From Mucidula mucida (Eukaryota > Basidiomycota > Agaricomycetes > Agaricales > Physalacriaceae), in assembly GCA_015501055.1 (NCBI GenBank), contig JADNYV010000252.1, forward strand, positions 1-50,522: 50,522 nucleotides of DNA, in the 5' to 3' direction. Position numbers and translations under genes: made by a program. Below are positions 22,741-35,027 of the stretch, in pieces. The notes under the pieces are model-generated. The model worked only from the letters and a program-made list of their open reading frames with translations, was not told where the DNA came from and ran no database searches. Position 1 is the stretch's first letter; every line of letters starts with the position of its first letter.

Positions 22741-23100
22741 GTTGAAGCGTTACGGGGTACGTATCTGCATATAAAGGGCTTTATAAGGTAGAGCCACATT
22801 TACTTGTATTGTTCCCAGAACAGACAATAGCATGTCAGAGAACAAGGACGAGTTGAACAAACAGGACTCGAGCCATCGGGCCGACCTTCCGATCTATAGA
22901 TCAGCGTGTAGTTCTCGAACCTTCAAGGAACCTGCCGGACGCTGCCACACAATAGACCAGAAAGCTGTAGCCATTCATTCCTTCTTACCAATGGAGCACA
23001 AAGCAAGAATGACCTTGTTCCTTGGACGTGTAGATCTATCTATGGAAGCTCGTTGCTCTTATAGAATACACCCACATTCCCCATTCGAACCGTATAAATC
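22741..23100. promoter_or_regulatory. Former bidirectional promoter region A4/B3
   Basis: It carries the same ordered blocks as the A3/B1 spacer: TATAAGG and AGAGCCACATTTACTTGTATTG (about 22783-22810), CATCGGGCCGACCTTCCGATC (22874-22894), CCAGAAAGCTGTAGCCATTC (about 22959-22978) and CGTATAAATC just before the B3 ATG. Confidence 0.6.
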
Positions 23101-23656
23101 ATGGAGGGTTCATTATGATTTATGTGCCATCAACGCCTCGGTTTACGATCGGTTTCTACATTGCCTCGACGAAATGCATGGCGCCGGAACATCGGGAACT
23201 AGCTTGGTTTCCGCACGGCCTCAGGCCTCAGGCTAGCAGCACACTCTCCATCACTAAATCCAAGCGATTTCGTCCAACTATACATCCATCTGCCTGATGG
23301 CGACGTTCGGCGGTCCCGATTATGACGATCTGGCAGAGATTATGCGACGTCGGTCTTGTTCGCCTTGTCGAACACAACCATCCCTCCTTCTCAGAGGCTC
23401 TTACTAGGCAAACGTTCGGTAGATTTCGTTTCCCTCATCGAAGTCGCTTACTGACTAGACATCCCAGTGCGAAGGCTTCATCTACAGTCAAGCGCCAAAT
23501 GGAAGTCAATGCAGTCTACTCTCCGCCCGAAGTTACGCGTCCTCGTCATGCTCCGCATCGTTGAGCAGCTTGATGTCCATCCCCGAAGGTATCGGAAGGT
23601 GAGGACTGGGATGCGCAGGAAGCCCCAACGCCCAGGCCTACGGGCACAACTTTTGC
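23101..23656 (+). pseudogene. Family B copy 3 (B3), truncated
   Basis: Remnant of a B gene divergent from A4. It starts ATG GAG GGT like B1, but the sixth codon is TGA. After the QHNHPSF-equivalent segment near 23385-23400 the homology jumps, at about 23408, straight to sequence matching intron 2 of B1 (TTCGTTTCCC), so the second half of exon 1, intron 1 and exon 2 are deleted. Similarity to exon 3 continues to about 23656, where it ends abruptly at the equivalent of PTGTTFA. Several frameshifts occur inside the remnant. Confidence 0.75.
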
Positions 23657-23896
23657 ATTCTAATACTCAATCTAATCGTCACATATATTTCAACTCTCAA
23701 TCACGGTTGAATGTTCTCCCCAGTATCGATTGAGGGTAGGTCTCCAAGCCTGGTTATAGATAAAAATGATATGAATGCGTTGATTTAACCGTGAAGCAGG
23801 CTTGATAAAAGTGAGTAATTCTGCGATGTTAAGTTTGTGGTCCCGAAGTATATATATCCATAGTTTGTGATAAGCTACTGTATCGTAACTCCAGAT

Positions 23897-24814
23897 TCAC
23901 GACAGCTTCGACGCAGTCCAGCTGACGGTAACCACCACGTACGTGACCGGTACAGCTGGATAAATGGCTTTGCTATCTCGAGGGCGGACACGCCGCACGC
24001 ACCACTTCTGTGCTACGTTATCAAACGTTAATCCGCTGGCGGGCTCCGGCTGGGAGGTCCCAAGCCACCGCTCTTCCTTTGAGGGATTGCCATCCGTGGT
24101 GAGCAGGCGCCCATCGTACAATTTCATACGCCACGTAAGGACGCGTCGAACGATCGCCATTAACTATATGATCAGACTCGAAGAAAAATGCAGCAATCCT
24201 CAACATACTTGTTCATAGTCGCGCTGGATCACCTCCAACTCGAGCTGCATATCCTCCAGCCCCTGGATCTTCCCGATATTGCGCGTCCATTCATCCTTCA
24301 GCGACAGCATCTGGTTGTGCTCCCAGTACCACCAATCCGAACTGCGCACAGTAATCTTCAGGCTCCGCATATGGACGCTCGGGGAGGCGCAGAGTTTGGG
24401 AAAGTGGCCTTCGAGCCACCACAGCTGCGCAAAGATTTGGACGCACCCCACCGTCTCCCGCTGCTGTGGAAGGAGGGCGGCAAAGTACTGCTCGGGGGCG
24501 GGGGCGCAGGAGATAGCTGGCGGGCCGCGATAGCACCAGAACACGTGCGTATTCATGAGCCAAGGGAGGAGGCGCGTCTCGGCGTAGATGCGCTTGCACG
24601 TTCGCAAGAGCGCTGTGCTAACGGTGTGCGCATAGCGGAAGCCCGGGCGATAATAGTATGTGTGGCCTGAGTACGGTTGCTTGAGGTCATAAGAACTACG
24701 GAGGGCGAGGCGAAAGATGTAGTTCCTGATCTCTGGAGGAATGGTCGCGAAGAGAGGCGAGGCGATCTGTGGGTCAGTGACCTCCATATTTCGATGCAGG
24801 TGGTTGTCAGACAA
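23897..24814 (-). CDS. DUF7730-like (F-box-related) fungal protein
   Basis: Hypothetical protein of 305 codons or fewer, read as 290 residues: exon 24814-24209 (202 codons) and exon 24163-23897, joined across a 45 nt GTATGT...TAG intron in frame. The N-terminal ATIPPEIRNYIFRLAL is the hallmark of the large fungal DUF7730/2EXR-type family related to F-box proteins, followed by LLRTCKRIYAETR, also typical. The rest is Trp-rich and soluble. The role is unknown; family members are numerous in filamentous fungi. An ATG at 24784 is an alternative start. The opposite strand has long open frames across this high-GC exon, but they show no domain. Confidence 0.8.
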
Positions 24815-25124
24815 GCTGTATTTATGCTAGTGAATAATGCTGTGTGAGCGTAGCTTGACGTGATGGAAGTCAGAGTGGAACGCTTTCCGGGCTGTCGAGA
24901 TTCAATTGAACTACATACCGCGCTTTCCTCATTGGTTTCAAGTAAAAGCCTCCGCGATTGAATACAGTCGCGTGATTCGTACTACTAGGCTCAACGTTTG
25001 ATACGTGACTGCAGCATTCTAATCGAACATACACGTAGATCTCTACATACAAAACAATATTCTACAACTAGGTATATGTCGTGTCGTAAACAGAAAATGT
25101 TGTCCTTGGGAATGCAAAGTTCGT
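24815..25124. other. Intergenic stretch upstream of the DUF7730-like gene
   Basis: This is the 310 bp between the DUF7730-like start and the 3' end of the DUF1275 gene, both on the minus strand. I see nothing coding. Confidence 0.5.
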
Positions 25125-26251
25125 TTAATGCTGGTTATCGGTCACTTCGCGTCTAGTAGCCACCGGCTCCTCCGCCTTCTCCTCATCGCTTGCTGCTGTT
25201 CGTTCGACCACTCCCGGAACGAATATCCACGAGAATGCGATCAGCACACGGATACCTGCGCCAACCCCCAGTGCACCGGGCGAGCCCAGACGGAATACGA
25301 GACCTCGAGCGGCGAGAGCTCCAAGCATAACAGAAGCAACCCCAAGCAAACGCTGGTCTCTCGGTGTATTGAAGCAATTCAGTTTGAATAAACCTTCGAT
25401 TCCAAACAGCTCGACCCATGTCGTCGTTAACGGTACTGCCAATAACGAAAGTAAGAAGTTGAAGCTGGAAGAACCGATAGAACACCTACATGTCGCTCCA
25501 GAATTAGTCTTGAGACGCATACTCACCAGGCCTTGCATGCCCATACTTGCAGACATGAAGATAAGCGTTATGAACGACACGAAATCGTCCCATGCAGGCC
25601 CGATGTCTAATCTAACCCGCATAAATTAAGTCAGTGTGGACATCTCCAAAACCGCATAGGAAATCTCACCTCTGGTCAGAGATCCCCGGGTATCCTTGGT
25701 TGCTTTTCCAGCTCGTGATGGCCGCAAACATCGTGAGGAACGCCTGGCATATCGTGGCGAGCCAGAGCCATCCCCTAGTCCTCGGACCGATGCTTTCTCC
25801 TAAGCGGGACAGCAAGACGCCCACCAAGAAGCTGAGAAGCGACGCCAACGCCTGTTGATCGGCGACGAGAAACGCCGTGGTGTGGCCTTCCCATAATCGC
25901 GCTATGGCGACAGCGAGCTGGGTGGTATTCCCAGACTGGAACCCGCACCACACGAATATCGCTGAGAAGGATATTGCGTTCCTGCAAGTGCGCCCGACCG
26001 TCAGTTAGTTGAAGTAAAGGCGGGAAAGGAAGGAATACGCACATGTACCCAGACATCAGGTAGTACCCGTTCATCTGGAAACTCGACATCGTCGTATCGA
26101 CCTCTTCCCGCCACAGATCAGATATCGATGTGAATATCCGCCGCCGCCGCCGCCGCCGTAGTAGTTGGTTGTTGGCCTGGTTGGTCAACGTAGGATCTGG
26201 CGAGACCGTGCGCGACATTGTGGCAACCGAGACGCGAGACTTTGACGGCAT
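25125..26251 (-). CDS. DUF1275 (YoaK-type) membrane protein
   Basis: Predicted 317-residue integral membrane protein of the DUF1275/YoaK family; its function in fungi is unknown. Exons (reverse): 26251-26043, 25981-25670, 25611-25490 and 25435-25125, all junctions in frame. A cytosolic N-terminus of about 70 residues includes a run of seven Arg encoded by a (CGG)7 tract (26138-26158). Family motifs follow: MNAISFSAIFVW with SGNTTQLAVAIAR, MGMQGLVSMRL, and LTTTWVELFGIEG. About six hydrophobic segments are visible, and the C-terminus is charged (EEKAEEP). An alternative splicing reading of the third intron exists in another frame, but it would lose the LTTTWVEL motif. Confidence 0.84.
26138..26158. 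repeat. (CCG)7 / (CGG)7 trinucleotide tract
   Basis: Seven perfect trinucleotide units inside the first exon of the DUF1275 gene, encoding poly-Arg in the cytosolic N-terminus. Confidence 0.85.
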
Positions 26252-27420
26252 GTTTGGGGCGGGAGGAAGAAAGGCGGGAGAGCTGATACATGACTTAAGT
26301 AGTACCGCAGAGTGAAGAAAGAAGCCTGCACAGCCGTGGAGAAGTAACTGGTCGTATCGCCAAGCCTTGGATGGAGACAGAGGCTTCGATCGTGTTAGCT
26401 TCCGTCCTCGATCGAATGCGGTATAGGATTTTCAAGTCTTCTTGCAGCTGCAAGATTCGTTTTTCCGACCTTGGTCCTTGGCAAGCGACCGGTTTGTGTG
26501 AATGTGGCACCCTTCAATAACGGGGTTGCTTCAGTCACACATTTGAGTCAGTCAGTAACATGTTAAAGACACGTTTCTCGGTAGATGGGTGGCGTACGAC
26601 GGTGAAAACTGCCAAGTGCGTTTATCCTCGACATGGATGGTATGCGTTGAGTGAGAGTGACCGTGTGAAAAGTCGACCAACCACCCAGCTGCCGATTTGC
26701 CGTAGTCTAGATCGCGTTATTCGCATGCTAGGTTATTTCTTCGTTAATATCTACTATGCCTTTTTATACGCCGCCGCAAACTCGTCTCTATTCGCCCAGG
26801 AAAGGTTATCTGCAACTACGTTGCGTTGAACATTCAAGTTGACTAAAAATCCTCTTGGCGGTTGGGCGACCCTCGCTCTCTGCTGGCGTTGATGTCTGCG
26901 TCAGTACCCTCTTTGTTGGAAAAACCCCGGTAATGAACTTGCGAATCAAATGGGCCTCTGCAGTCAGCTGTATGAGCTTCAAGTAGCAATGACTAGTGAC
27001 AGAGGATAAAGACCTTGTCGGGTTTTCTTCTTGGAGGCAGAGCTCGAGTCTCCTCTTCTTTTAACCTGCAAGAAAGATAACACACCATTATTGAATTAAC
27101 CAGTGCATGGAGTTGAGCTGAAAATCAATTTCAAGTTGCGTATGAAAATGCGACTTCAACGGCGTTGAATGTTCGCGCCAAGGCGCCATTGCGATTGCGA
27201 CGCGGCAGTTACACCATCTTCAATCAAAAGTCGTTCACTCCAGTCCCAGAAAGTTGTTGGTGGCGGACAGGCCACCGCCGTCCAAGTCGCAACCAAACCT
27301 ACCCGCCCAATGCCAAGCCGAGAAGCGCCACACTTGCATTTTCTTCCGCAGCGCACCGCCCCGAAAAGAGATAAGCGATTCATTAGATAAAATTTAAAAT
27401 ACCGCAACGCGAATTTCACG
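26252..27420. other. Intergenic stretch between DUF1275 and release factor genes
   Basis: About 1.2 kb with the DUF1275 promoter and the 3' flank of the release factor gene. Short frames on both strands (for example 27156-27500 minus) show no domain; nothing else supportable. Confidence 0.5.
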
Positions 27421-28821
27421 TTACTCCTGAAGCATCTGCTCCATCGTCGTCTCGTCATCGTTTTTCTGCAACGCGTCAATGAACTCGCCAAGCCCGTCAC
27501 CTTCGATAACGGAGGACAGATTTCTCAGGGTGAGGCCTATGCGGTGGTCTGTGACTCGTTCCTGCGGGGCGTTTAACAGGACGTTTCACCAAGAGAAGGA
27601 AGAGAAAGCGTACTTGGGCGTAGTTGTAGGTTCGAATTTTGTCACTGCGGTCGACACCGGAGACGAGGTTGTTCTTGACGGCTCTTTTTTCCGCCATGTC
27701 TCGTATGATTTTCTGGTCCATGAGACGGGCGTGTAGGACTTGGAAAGCGCGTCGTCTGTTCTACATCACGATCAGTAAGTGTGACGAAGACGTGGATTCA
27801 AGGGTATTTACTTGATGTTGACTACGTTCGTCTTGCATGGCCACGGTGATACCCGTAGGGATATGTGTTAATCGTACGGCCGACTCTGTCTTGTTAACAT
27901 GTTGTCCGCCGGCACCGCTGGCACGCATAACTTCTAGTTTTATATCTTCCATTTTGTAAAGCGGTTCAGCCTCGGAAGTCTTTTCGTCAGCAAGGGGAAG
28001 GACCTAGAAAGACTTGTTATTCTAACTAATTGAGGTGCTGGGTACACCAGACTTACTATAACGGCCACCGTACTAGTGTGAACACGACCACTGGCGTCTG
28101 TTGAGGGCACTCTCTGGACGCGATGGACACCACTTTCCCAGCGCAGACGATCGTAGGCGCCTTCACCTTCAACTTCCATGAGAGCATCGCGCGCACCCCC
28201 TGCTTCCACGATGTTTACAGACACCATTGTGATCTTCCAGTTGGACGTTTCCGCAATGTATCGTTGATACATTCTGAGCATATCGAGAAGAAAGAGGCAG
28301 GATTCTACGCCTCCGACGCCGGCTTTCAGTTCGACCAGGGCAGACATTTTCGCTGTCGACGATGGAGGAAGTAGGAGTGAGGGTAAAGTCGCGTTGACAA
28401 GTTGGTCGGCCTCTTTATTGAGTGCGTTGAATTCCTCCGTGGCCATAGAGCGCATGGTTGGGTCCGGGTCTTTTAGAAGTGGTTGTGTATCGTCAAGAAG
28501 CTATTCAACATGTTCACCAATGTTTTCCAATCACAGAGTTGTTCACTCACTGACTTGACGACATTTCTTTAACTGGTCCCAAGCATTCTGTAAGCCCTCT
28601 GATTCTTTAAGCTTACGTAGCCCAGCTATATCCTCTGGAGTTGACATTTCTTCAGACAGCTTTGGGTAATGAGCGTATATTTAAAGAAAGATGTTGGCAA
28701 ATACCTGCGCTCTTATTCGAGAGCGCTCCTCGATGCGCTTTTGCACGACCTGCAGCAGTCTAGTGCCATCCTGGCGCGCTGCCTGCAGCCGTATACAGCT
28801 GGTCGTGAATCTACGGAACAT
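27421..28821 (-). CDS. MRF1: Mitochondrial peptide chain release factor 1
   Basis: Predicted 381-residue class I release factor that terminates translation on mitochondrial ribosomes at UAA/UAG. Exons (reverse): 28821-28705, 28659-28555, 28500-28057, 28003-27812, 27760-27614 and 27561-27421, all in frame. The N-terminus [16 protein letters not shown] has the basic, Ser/Arg-rich form of a mitochondrial targeting peptide. [20 protein letters not shown] carries the PxT-type codon-recognition motif (PST at about 206-208). [15 protein letters not shown] carries the GGQ peptidyl-hydrolysis motif at about 254-256. The C-terminal helix and length match the family. It is divergent from the CSC1-like gene with only 128 bp between the start codons. 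Confidence 0.93.
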
Positions 28822-28949
28822 GCAAGTCGGGAAGCAAAAGTGATCGCGACCCAAACTTTGGCACACACGCGAATCGAACACTCGACGGCAACGACTGGTC
28901 CCGTTTAGGGGTTGTCGACTGCGCGACGACATTCCGGACGACTTTGACG
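28822..28949. promoter_or_regulatory. Short bidirectional promoter, release factor/CSC1-like channel
   Basis: Only 128 bp separate the divergent ATGs of the release factor (28821) and the channel gene (28950). No clear TATA box is seen; both promoters must lie in this spacer or inside the genes. Confidence 0.55.
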
Positions 28950-31900
28950 ATGCTGAACGGCACCGATCCAGGCGGCCCACCACCGGGAAGCCCACCGACA
29001 AGCAAGTGCTCGTTTCCGACTGTTATGGATGTACTGACGGTCAACACAGTCAAGTATGAGGGCCCTTGGTTCACGACCCAGCTCCTGCTCTCCGGTTCGA
29101 TTGGAGTCTGGTCATTTCTCATTTTTTCGTACTGTCGAACACGAATGCCGCTGTATTATGCTCCGAGGACGAAGCTGAAGGGTCCGCGCACTTTGGATGA
29201 CTTGAAATATACACTGACATTGTCCAGGTTTCTCCCCTCATGAGGCTCATACGCATCCAAATTTCTTTGGCTGGATTCTGCCTACAATACGCACCTCCGA
29301 GTTTACTGTACTCCAAATCGTTGGCTTGGATGCTGCTGTGGTGCGTGGCTCTTCTGAACCAGTGAACCTTGTCTCAATCTGGTTTAGCTTCTCAACTTTT
29401 TCAAAATGTCGTTCTATCTGTTCTCCGCGTGCTCCTTCTTTGCCGTGTCCATCCTTATGCCTCTCAATTGGAAGGTGAGTAGTTGATTCTTATCTACTGC
29501 GGCTCGCTCAAGGTGCATGTCGGTAGCACAACAAAGATTTGGGAGACGCGGAAGACTGGCCAGACGATGGCGATGGAGAAGACGAAGACGATTGGCCCCA
29601 TTTACTTGGAACGTCATTCGCGAGGGCCTTCAACTCAACGACTCCGCCGACACTCCCAAATCCAGGCAGTGATTGGCTAGACCTCATTACCGATGCCAAC
29701 ACTTACCTTTCCATGCACCTCATCTTCACCTACCTCTTCACCCTTCTCGCGCTCTATCTCATATACAAGAACTATCGCCGCTTCATCCGATCACGTCAGC
29801 TCTTCTCTCTCGAGCTCGTACATTCCATTCCCGCTCGAACCGTAATGGTCACCAACCTCCCGCGGAAGCTCCAGAGCGAGCGCGCCTTAGCCGAATACTT
29901 TGAGAATATGTCACTCGCGGTGGAAAGTGTCACAGTGTGTCGAGAAGTGGGCTCCCTCAAGAAGCTTCTTGACAAGAGAACAGAAGCTCTTTTGGCGCTC
30001 GAGAATGCATGGGCGCTGTATGTCGGCAATCCGAGTACCGTGGAGGCTTACGATCCGGATATGCCACTGATTGATGTCGAATCGGGGCCTCCCTCGAGAT
30101 TAGTTGTGCCCCACAGGAAACGTCCAACTATGCGCCCTGGGTGGTTCAAAGGCAAAGTGGATGCTCTGGAATACTTGGAGGCGCGTTTCAAGGAGCTCGA
30201 TGACTTGGTGAAGAAGAGGCGAAAGACGGGCAACTTCCGTGCGACAGAGGCCGCTTTTGTGACCTTTGAGAAGATGTCGCATGCACAGGTCGCTCTGCAG
30301 ATTGTCCACGCGAAGGATCCCTTCCATTGTACAACGTATCCCGCCCCCGAGCCGCGTGATATCGTTTGGGCCAACATGACTCCCTCAACTGCCCACATCC
30401 GAACGCGCGATGCTCTTGTGCTTGGTGCTATGGCGCTCCTCTTCTTCTTCTGGTTGTTCCCGATTACGGCGTTGGCTAGTTTGCTCAGCTATGACGAGAT
30501 CAAGAGAGTACTGCCTTGGCTTGGCCGTCTCATCGACCGAAATAGCAAAGTTCAGGCTATCGTTCAGAATTCGCTGCCTTCAGTGGCAATGATCACGTTG
30601 AACGCGTTGCTGCCTTTTCTTTTAGAAGCTTTAACATACTTGCAGGGCTATCGTGCTCGTAGTTGGGTGGAGTACTCATTACTCAAGAAGTAAGTCATCT
30701 TCGCATCTAATTCGTTCCGTCAACTCAAACGTTACTAGGTACTTCTTGTTTCTGCTGGTTAATGTTGTCTTCATATTCTTGTTGGCTACGACATATTGGC
30801 AATTAGTACGAGATCTTGCCAACTTCCCTGCCAAAATCCCAGAGAAGCTGGCCAAGGCCTTGCAGTCTGGAAGAGCAAGGTCAGTCGCAGTGCACACAAG
30901 TGTGTTAGACGTTTAACCTCGTTCTTAGAAACTTCTTCTTGTCATACGTCATCCTCCAAGGTTTGTCTTCAACTCGGACTTGTGTCAATTCACTAAACAT
31001 CCTGCAGGTCTCGGTATTATGCCACTGCAACTCTTAAACCTGGGTATCATCGTACCACGGTTGATCATGAGGCTTTTCGTAACTCGGACGCCACGCGGTA
31101 CGCCTCATTGAAGTCCGTCTATCCCACCTAATCGTTCTTCAGACTTTGCCGAGCTCAATGCGCCACCGATGATCAATTACGGCGTTGTGTACCCGCAGGC
31201 CATCCTGATATTCACTATCACTATCCTTTACAGTGTTGTACAACCACTTATTGTTATATTCGGCGCTGTCTACTTTGGCGTTGCCTATGTTGTATACAAG
31301 TACAAGCTTTTATTTGGTATATTCCAATTCTACGTGGTTATTCATACGCTCATTATTGATAGTGTTCTACAAACCTTACGAATCGCAGGGGCAGGCGTGG
31401 CCTCTGACATTTGTCCGTCTCATTTGGGGTGTTGTCATCTTTCTCGTCTTCATGACGGGCTTCTTCCTCCTTTCGAAATCGTTCGTACTATCCTCCCTTC
31501 TCATGCCGCTTTTGGTTGGAACGGTAGTGTGGTCGTGGTGGGTCATCAAGGCATTGAAGCCGATGAGTAAATACGTCAGTTTGAGCTCCGTGTATGAGGT
31601 GGAGAGAGGCGAGGAAACCGCGGATGTCGTAAGACTGCGAGCGGGACATCCGGTTACATGGTCGCAAAGGTGAGGTTCTTTGTAACTCGTGGGTGACTGT
31701 CATTGAGTGCTTTGCCACAGCAACTTGAACCGCCGGAGATATGCTCAAAATGATGATACGCTCTATGTGGCACCAGAAGACGAGAGAACCGATTATGTAG
31801 GTTTCTTTTCATGCTTTGGGCTCGCGTTGGCTAACATGTTTTCAGTCGCAACCACCGATGGCTAATTGGTATAGCGGAGTTCTCAAGTAAGCCCGCGCCT

Positions 31901-32486
31901 TCCTCAAACGGTGTTTCGGTATTCTCACTGTTTTCATAGCACTGGAAAACGCCGCTACGGGCATCCAGCTCTGAACGGGGTTCTTCCCGAACCGTGGCTC
32001 CCGTTGAAGAAGGGCCAGACGCTCGTCAATCATGACCGCGCGAATGTCCGCGTTTCTCCAGATGGGGATCAGGCGGTGGTGCTGACGCTTCGGAAAAAGC
32101 CAAGCGTCGTTCGCCGGCAACGGCAAGTGGCGACTACCGCGGAGGAGTACGCGGATGCTGAGCCTCCTGCGAGTTCGGCGCCGTGGGATGTGAGGCCGTC
32201 ATCGCTGCAGCGTTCGCAGACTACGCCGGTGCCTCTGCATCATCGTTTGAGCTATGATCATGCCTCGGGGGTTATCATGCTTCCCGAGGAGCACGACTGG
32301 ATGGGGGATGATGTCGATAGCGATGAGGAGGATTATGGAACTCCTTCGCCGGAGCGCACGCCTGCAGAGGGTGAGACGGCTGGGCCTATTGTTCCGGCGA
32401 GTCCTAGGCAGTCGCGGTATGGGACGTATTTCCATCATCCGGAGAGGAGAAGGCAGCAGATTCCTGGGGCGTTTCCGAGATCGTAG
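28950..32486 (+). CDS. CSC1/OSCA-type calcium-permeable channel (DUF221 family)
   Basis: Predicted 1,000-residue membrane protein of the CSC1/OSCA/TMEM63 family (osmosensitive, calcium-permeable cation channels; relatives of yeast Phm7/Rsn1). Exons: 28950-29181, 29228-29340, 29388-29474, 29527-30689, 30739-30879, 30929-30960, 31008-31097, 31143-31316, 31363-31669, 31721-31796, 31846-31886 and 31940-32486, all in frame. Order: N-terminal extracellular stretch, first membrane segments (PHEAHTHPNFFGWI; FFKMSFYLFSACSFFAVSIL), a cytosolic RNA-recognition-like region with RTVMVTNLPRKLQSE near 30000, then DIVWANMTPS before the pore-region helices. A hydrophilic C-terminal tail of about 200 residues includes an acidic DDVDSDEED segment. 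An ATG at 28944 would add two residues. Confidence 0.93.
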
Positions 32487-33303
32487 GGGGTGGTAACATT
32501 ATTTTGGATACCCTCGGCGTATACATACATGTGGTTTAGTTTAATAACTTGTGAGGATCTTTATGTGCCAAGCGCAGGAATTGCGGGATGGGTTTCTCCA
32601 AGGCGAGGAGGAGCATGAGGGTTGTGATGGTATTGGTTGATGCGGGTATCTTGTGTCATAAATTAGAGCTGGTTCGGAGCATCCTGTTGTGGTTATGTGT
32701 AGACGGTTCCGGCGGAGGGCCACTGTTAATCATCCAGTATTATTGTGTTGACTTGAGATGACATTCTTGGAGAAGAGGGAGGTTTCTGACCGATTCTCGT
32801 GATTCCAATTTCGCGCCACATTCTATCACTCATGACATAGTGCATATACTTACTCTTCGTGTCGGTGCACCATTCGGGCTGTAAATATTGTCCGAACTTC
32901 TATTGAACGCGCCATTTGACGATGCGTATGTATGCAGCCGCACTTCTAGGGCAAAGGGATGCGGCAAAGTCGGAGGCAATCTTCCGGTGAACCAGATGCT
33001 CTCAAGTACCGACTCTTCAACAGGTATTTTAAACAAATTGATACGATGCGACTGTAAAGCAGCTAGCACCAGCGTGGGAACCCACTGACATGGCCGGGAC
33101 ACCGAATTTCGACGCACGTTCGTGGTGATAACGGCATGGGGAAGTTGAAGTGCTGTTTCTATTCCTGGTAATGGTGTGAAATGCCTAATCTTGATCCCTG
33201 CCTCTCTCCTAGTCCGCCAGGGAGCGTTCTTGTATATCCGTCATGACTCCGTCTGGAACGCATAACCCATGGGCGGAGCACGCCCAAAAAGGAAACCTGA
33301 GTG
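32487..33303. other. Intergenic stretch between channel and SPX-RING genes
   Basis: About 0.8 kb with short frames only (under 100 codons). Nothing recognisable. Confidence 0.5.
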
Positions 33304-35027
33304 ATGCACTTTTCCAAGACGTACTCGCAGCTGCTTCTTGACCTGCCGCCACAGCTGCGCGAGAATGCGGTCCAGTATCGACAGGTATACCCGCCATATC
33401 CTGATTGCAGAGATCCGGCTGACATCTAAGCGCGCTCTTTAGCTCAAGAAACTCATTAACCAAATTGTGCTGGAGCTCGCGTCGCTAGGCTTAACGCCCC
33501 AAGTCCTCCAAGAGCTATTAGCACATAGTGGGAAGGGCAAGGAAAAAGCGAAGGAGGTGGATGACGCGCTGCCGGATGGGTATCGGGTTGTTTATGAGGT
33601 GAATGAGCAGAGCAACCGTATTGAGCCTTGTCTGCACTTTTGGGTCGATGTTTCGCATGCGGATACTTCTACAGCGCTGGACAACGGCGCGTCTATTCAA
33701 GAAATAGGCGAGGGTGATGGGGAAGAGGAACCATCGACTGTAGCTGCAAAGGCGGGTCCCTCGACGACAAGCTTGCTATGGGCGCTAAGTCGACAGCGGG
33801 TTGATCTCAGCGGTGACTCTGAATTGTATGTCAATCCGTGTTGCTGCTCTGCTCGCACGACTGACAAGAGCCAACAGAAATCCCTCGTCCTCGCATGAAA
33901 TAGTGATCCCACTCGCGTCCGATTCCGCCTTTTTCCAGATGCTCTCCACAGCCCTCGAGTCAACGTCCCAACACCTGAGCTCGGTGCGGTCCGAGTTTTC
34001 AGAGACCCTCGCCAAGCTTTCACGCGACATTTCAGATTCTGCGCGTCCCGTCTCGTCTACCACGCCTAGCTTTCATCCGCATTCTAGGCTTACGCATCCT
34101 GGGACGATACGTGCGCCTCCACATGCATACAAGGTGCCGCAATGTCGTTTAATTGATTTTGAATATGTGTTGATGATTTGTAGACAGATCTAAACGCCTG
34201 GCGCGAGATTTTCCAGCTCTACGTCGAAGCAGAAGTATTTGAAAGCGTTAGTGAGGCCTCAAGAGGCGAGCGTACTGTCGAAGAAAGCGAGCTGCGGTTG
34301 AAGCAATTCGCTGAACGCGTAACGACTCAGGGGCTGGGCGATAATCGTCAATTGAAGCTCAAGCAGAGTCGTATGGCGTTGGAAACATTTCTGAAACTCA
34401 ACATGTACATCTTGAACATCAAAAAGGTAATCTGCACTGCAGTTATTACAATTCTCGTTGACTTTCTCTCGGTAGTTCCAAACTGCAAACTCCGAAGCAA
34501 CGCGAAAGATTTTGAAGAAACACGCGAAGCGTACTGCGTTGGCGTTACCGGACTCGGCCTCTGGACACGAGCGGTTAACGCTGATAATGCATGCAAAGGC
34601 AATATCCTTCCCTCGGATCTTGGTGCAGGCCATAGGCGAAATGCTGCTCCCGGTCATACCACATCTGGATGACTACGCATGCCTCATCTGCACCGCGATC
34701 GCCTTTAAGCCAATCCGTCTGAACTGTGGCCACCTCTTCTGCGTACGGTGTCTCGTAAAGATGCAGAAACGCGGCCAAGGTGACTGTCCAATGTGTAGAG
34801 CTCCGACAGTTCTGGTAGCGGATAAATGTATGGTCTTCCTTTTTGGTTCTCTTGATGCGAGCTCATGTGTTTACGCAGCCAATGTTGATTGGGCGCTGCT
34901 GAACTTTATGCAAGACTGGTTTCCGGACGAGTCGAGGCAGAAGTTGAAGCAGAATGAAAAGGAGGCGGCTGAGGAGGAACTGATTGAGCTGGGAATTGAT
35001 CCACACCAGACGTGTCGGATAATGTGA
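33304..35027 (+). CDS. SPX domain plus RING-finger protein (probable E3 ubiquitin ligase)
   Basis: Predicted 487-residue protein that joins an N-terminal SPX domain, which senses inositol pyrophosphates and phosphate status, to a C-terminal C3HC4 RING. Exons: 33304-33384, 33443-33825, 33878-34133, 34184-34426, 34476-34827 and 34879-35027, all in frame. The start MHFSKTYSQLLLDLPP and YRQLKKLIN are typical SPX openings, and RTVEESELRLKQFAERVTTQ with YILNIKKFQTANS are later SPX parts. The RING uses C390, C393, C405, H407, C410, C413, C425 and C428 (CLIC, CGHLFCVRC, CPMC). The C-terminus ends in Cys-rich CRIM after an acidic helix. The layout matches plant NLA and fungal SPX-RING ligases that control phosphate uptake; the target here is unknown. 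Confidence 0.91.

Noticed and set aside
24188..24670. 160-codon plus-strand open frame
   Set aside because: It is antisense to the DUF7730-like exon, in GC-rich sequence, with no domain; the minus strand has the family motif and a clean intron.
25183..25485. Alternative third exon of the DUF1275 gene using a GTGAGT...TAG intron
   Set aside because: It splices well but changes the frame and loses the LTTTWVEL family motif and the hydrophobic C-terminal half.
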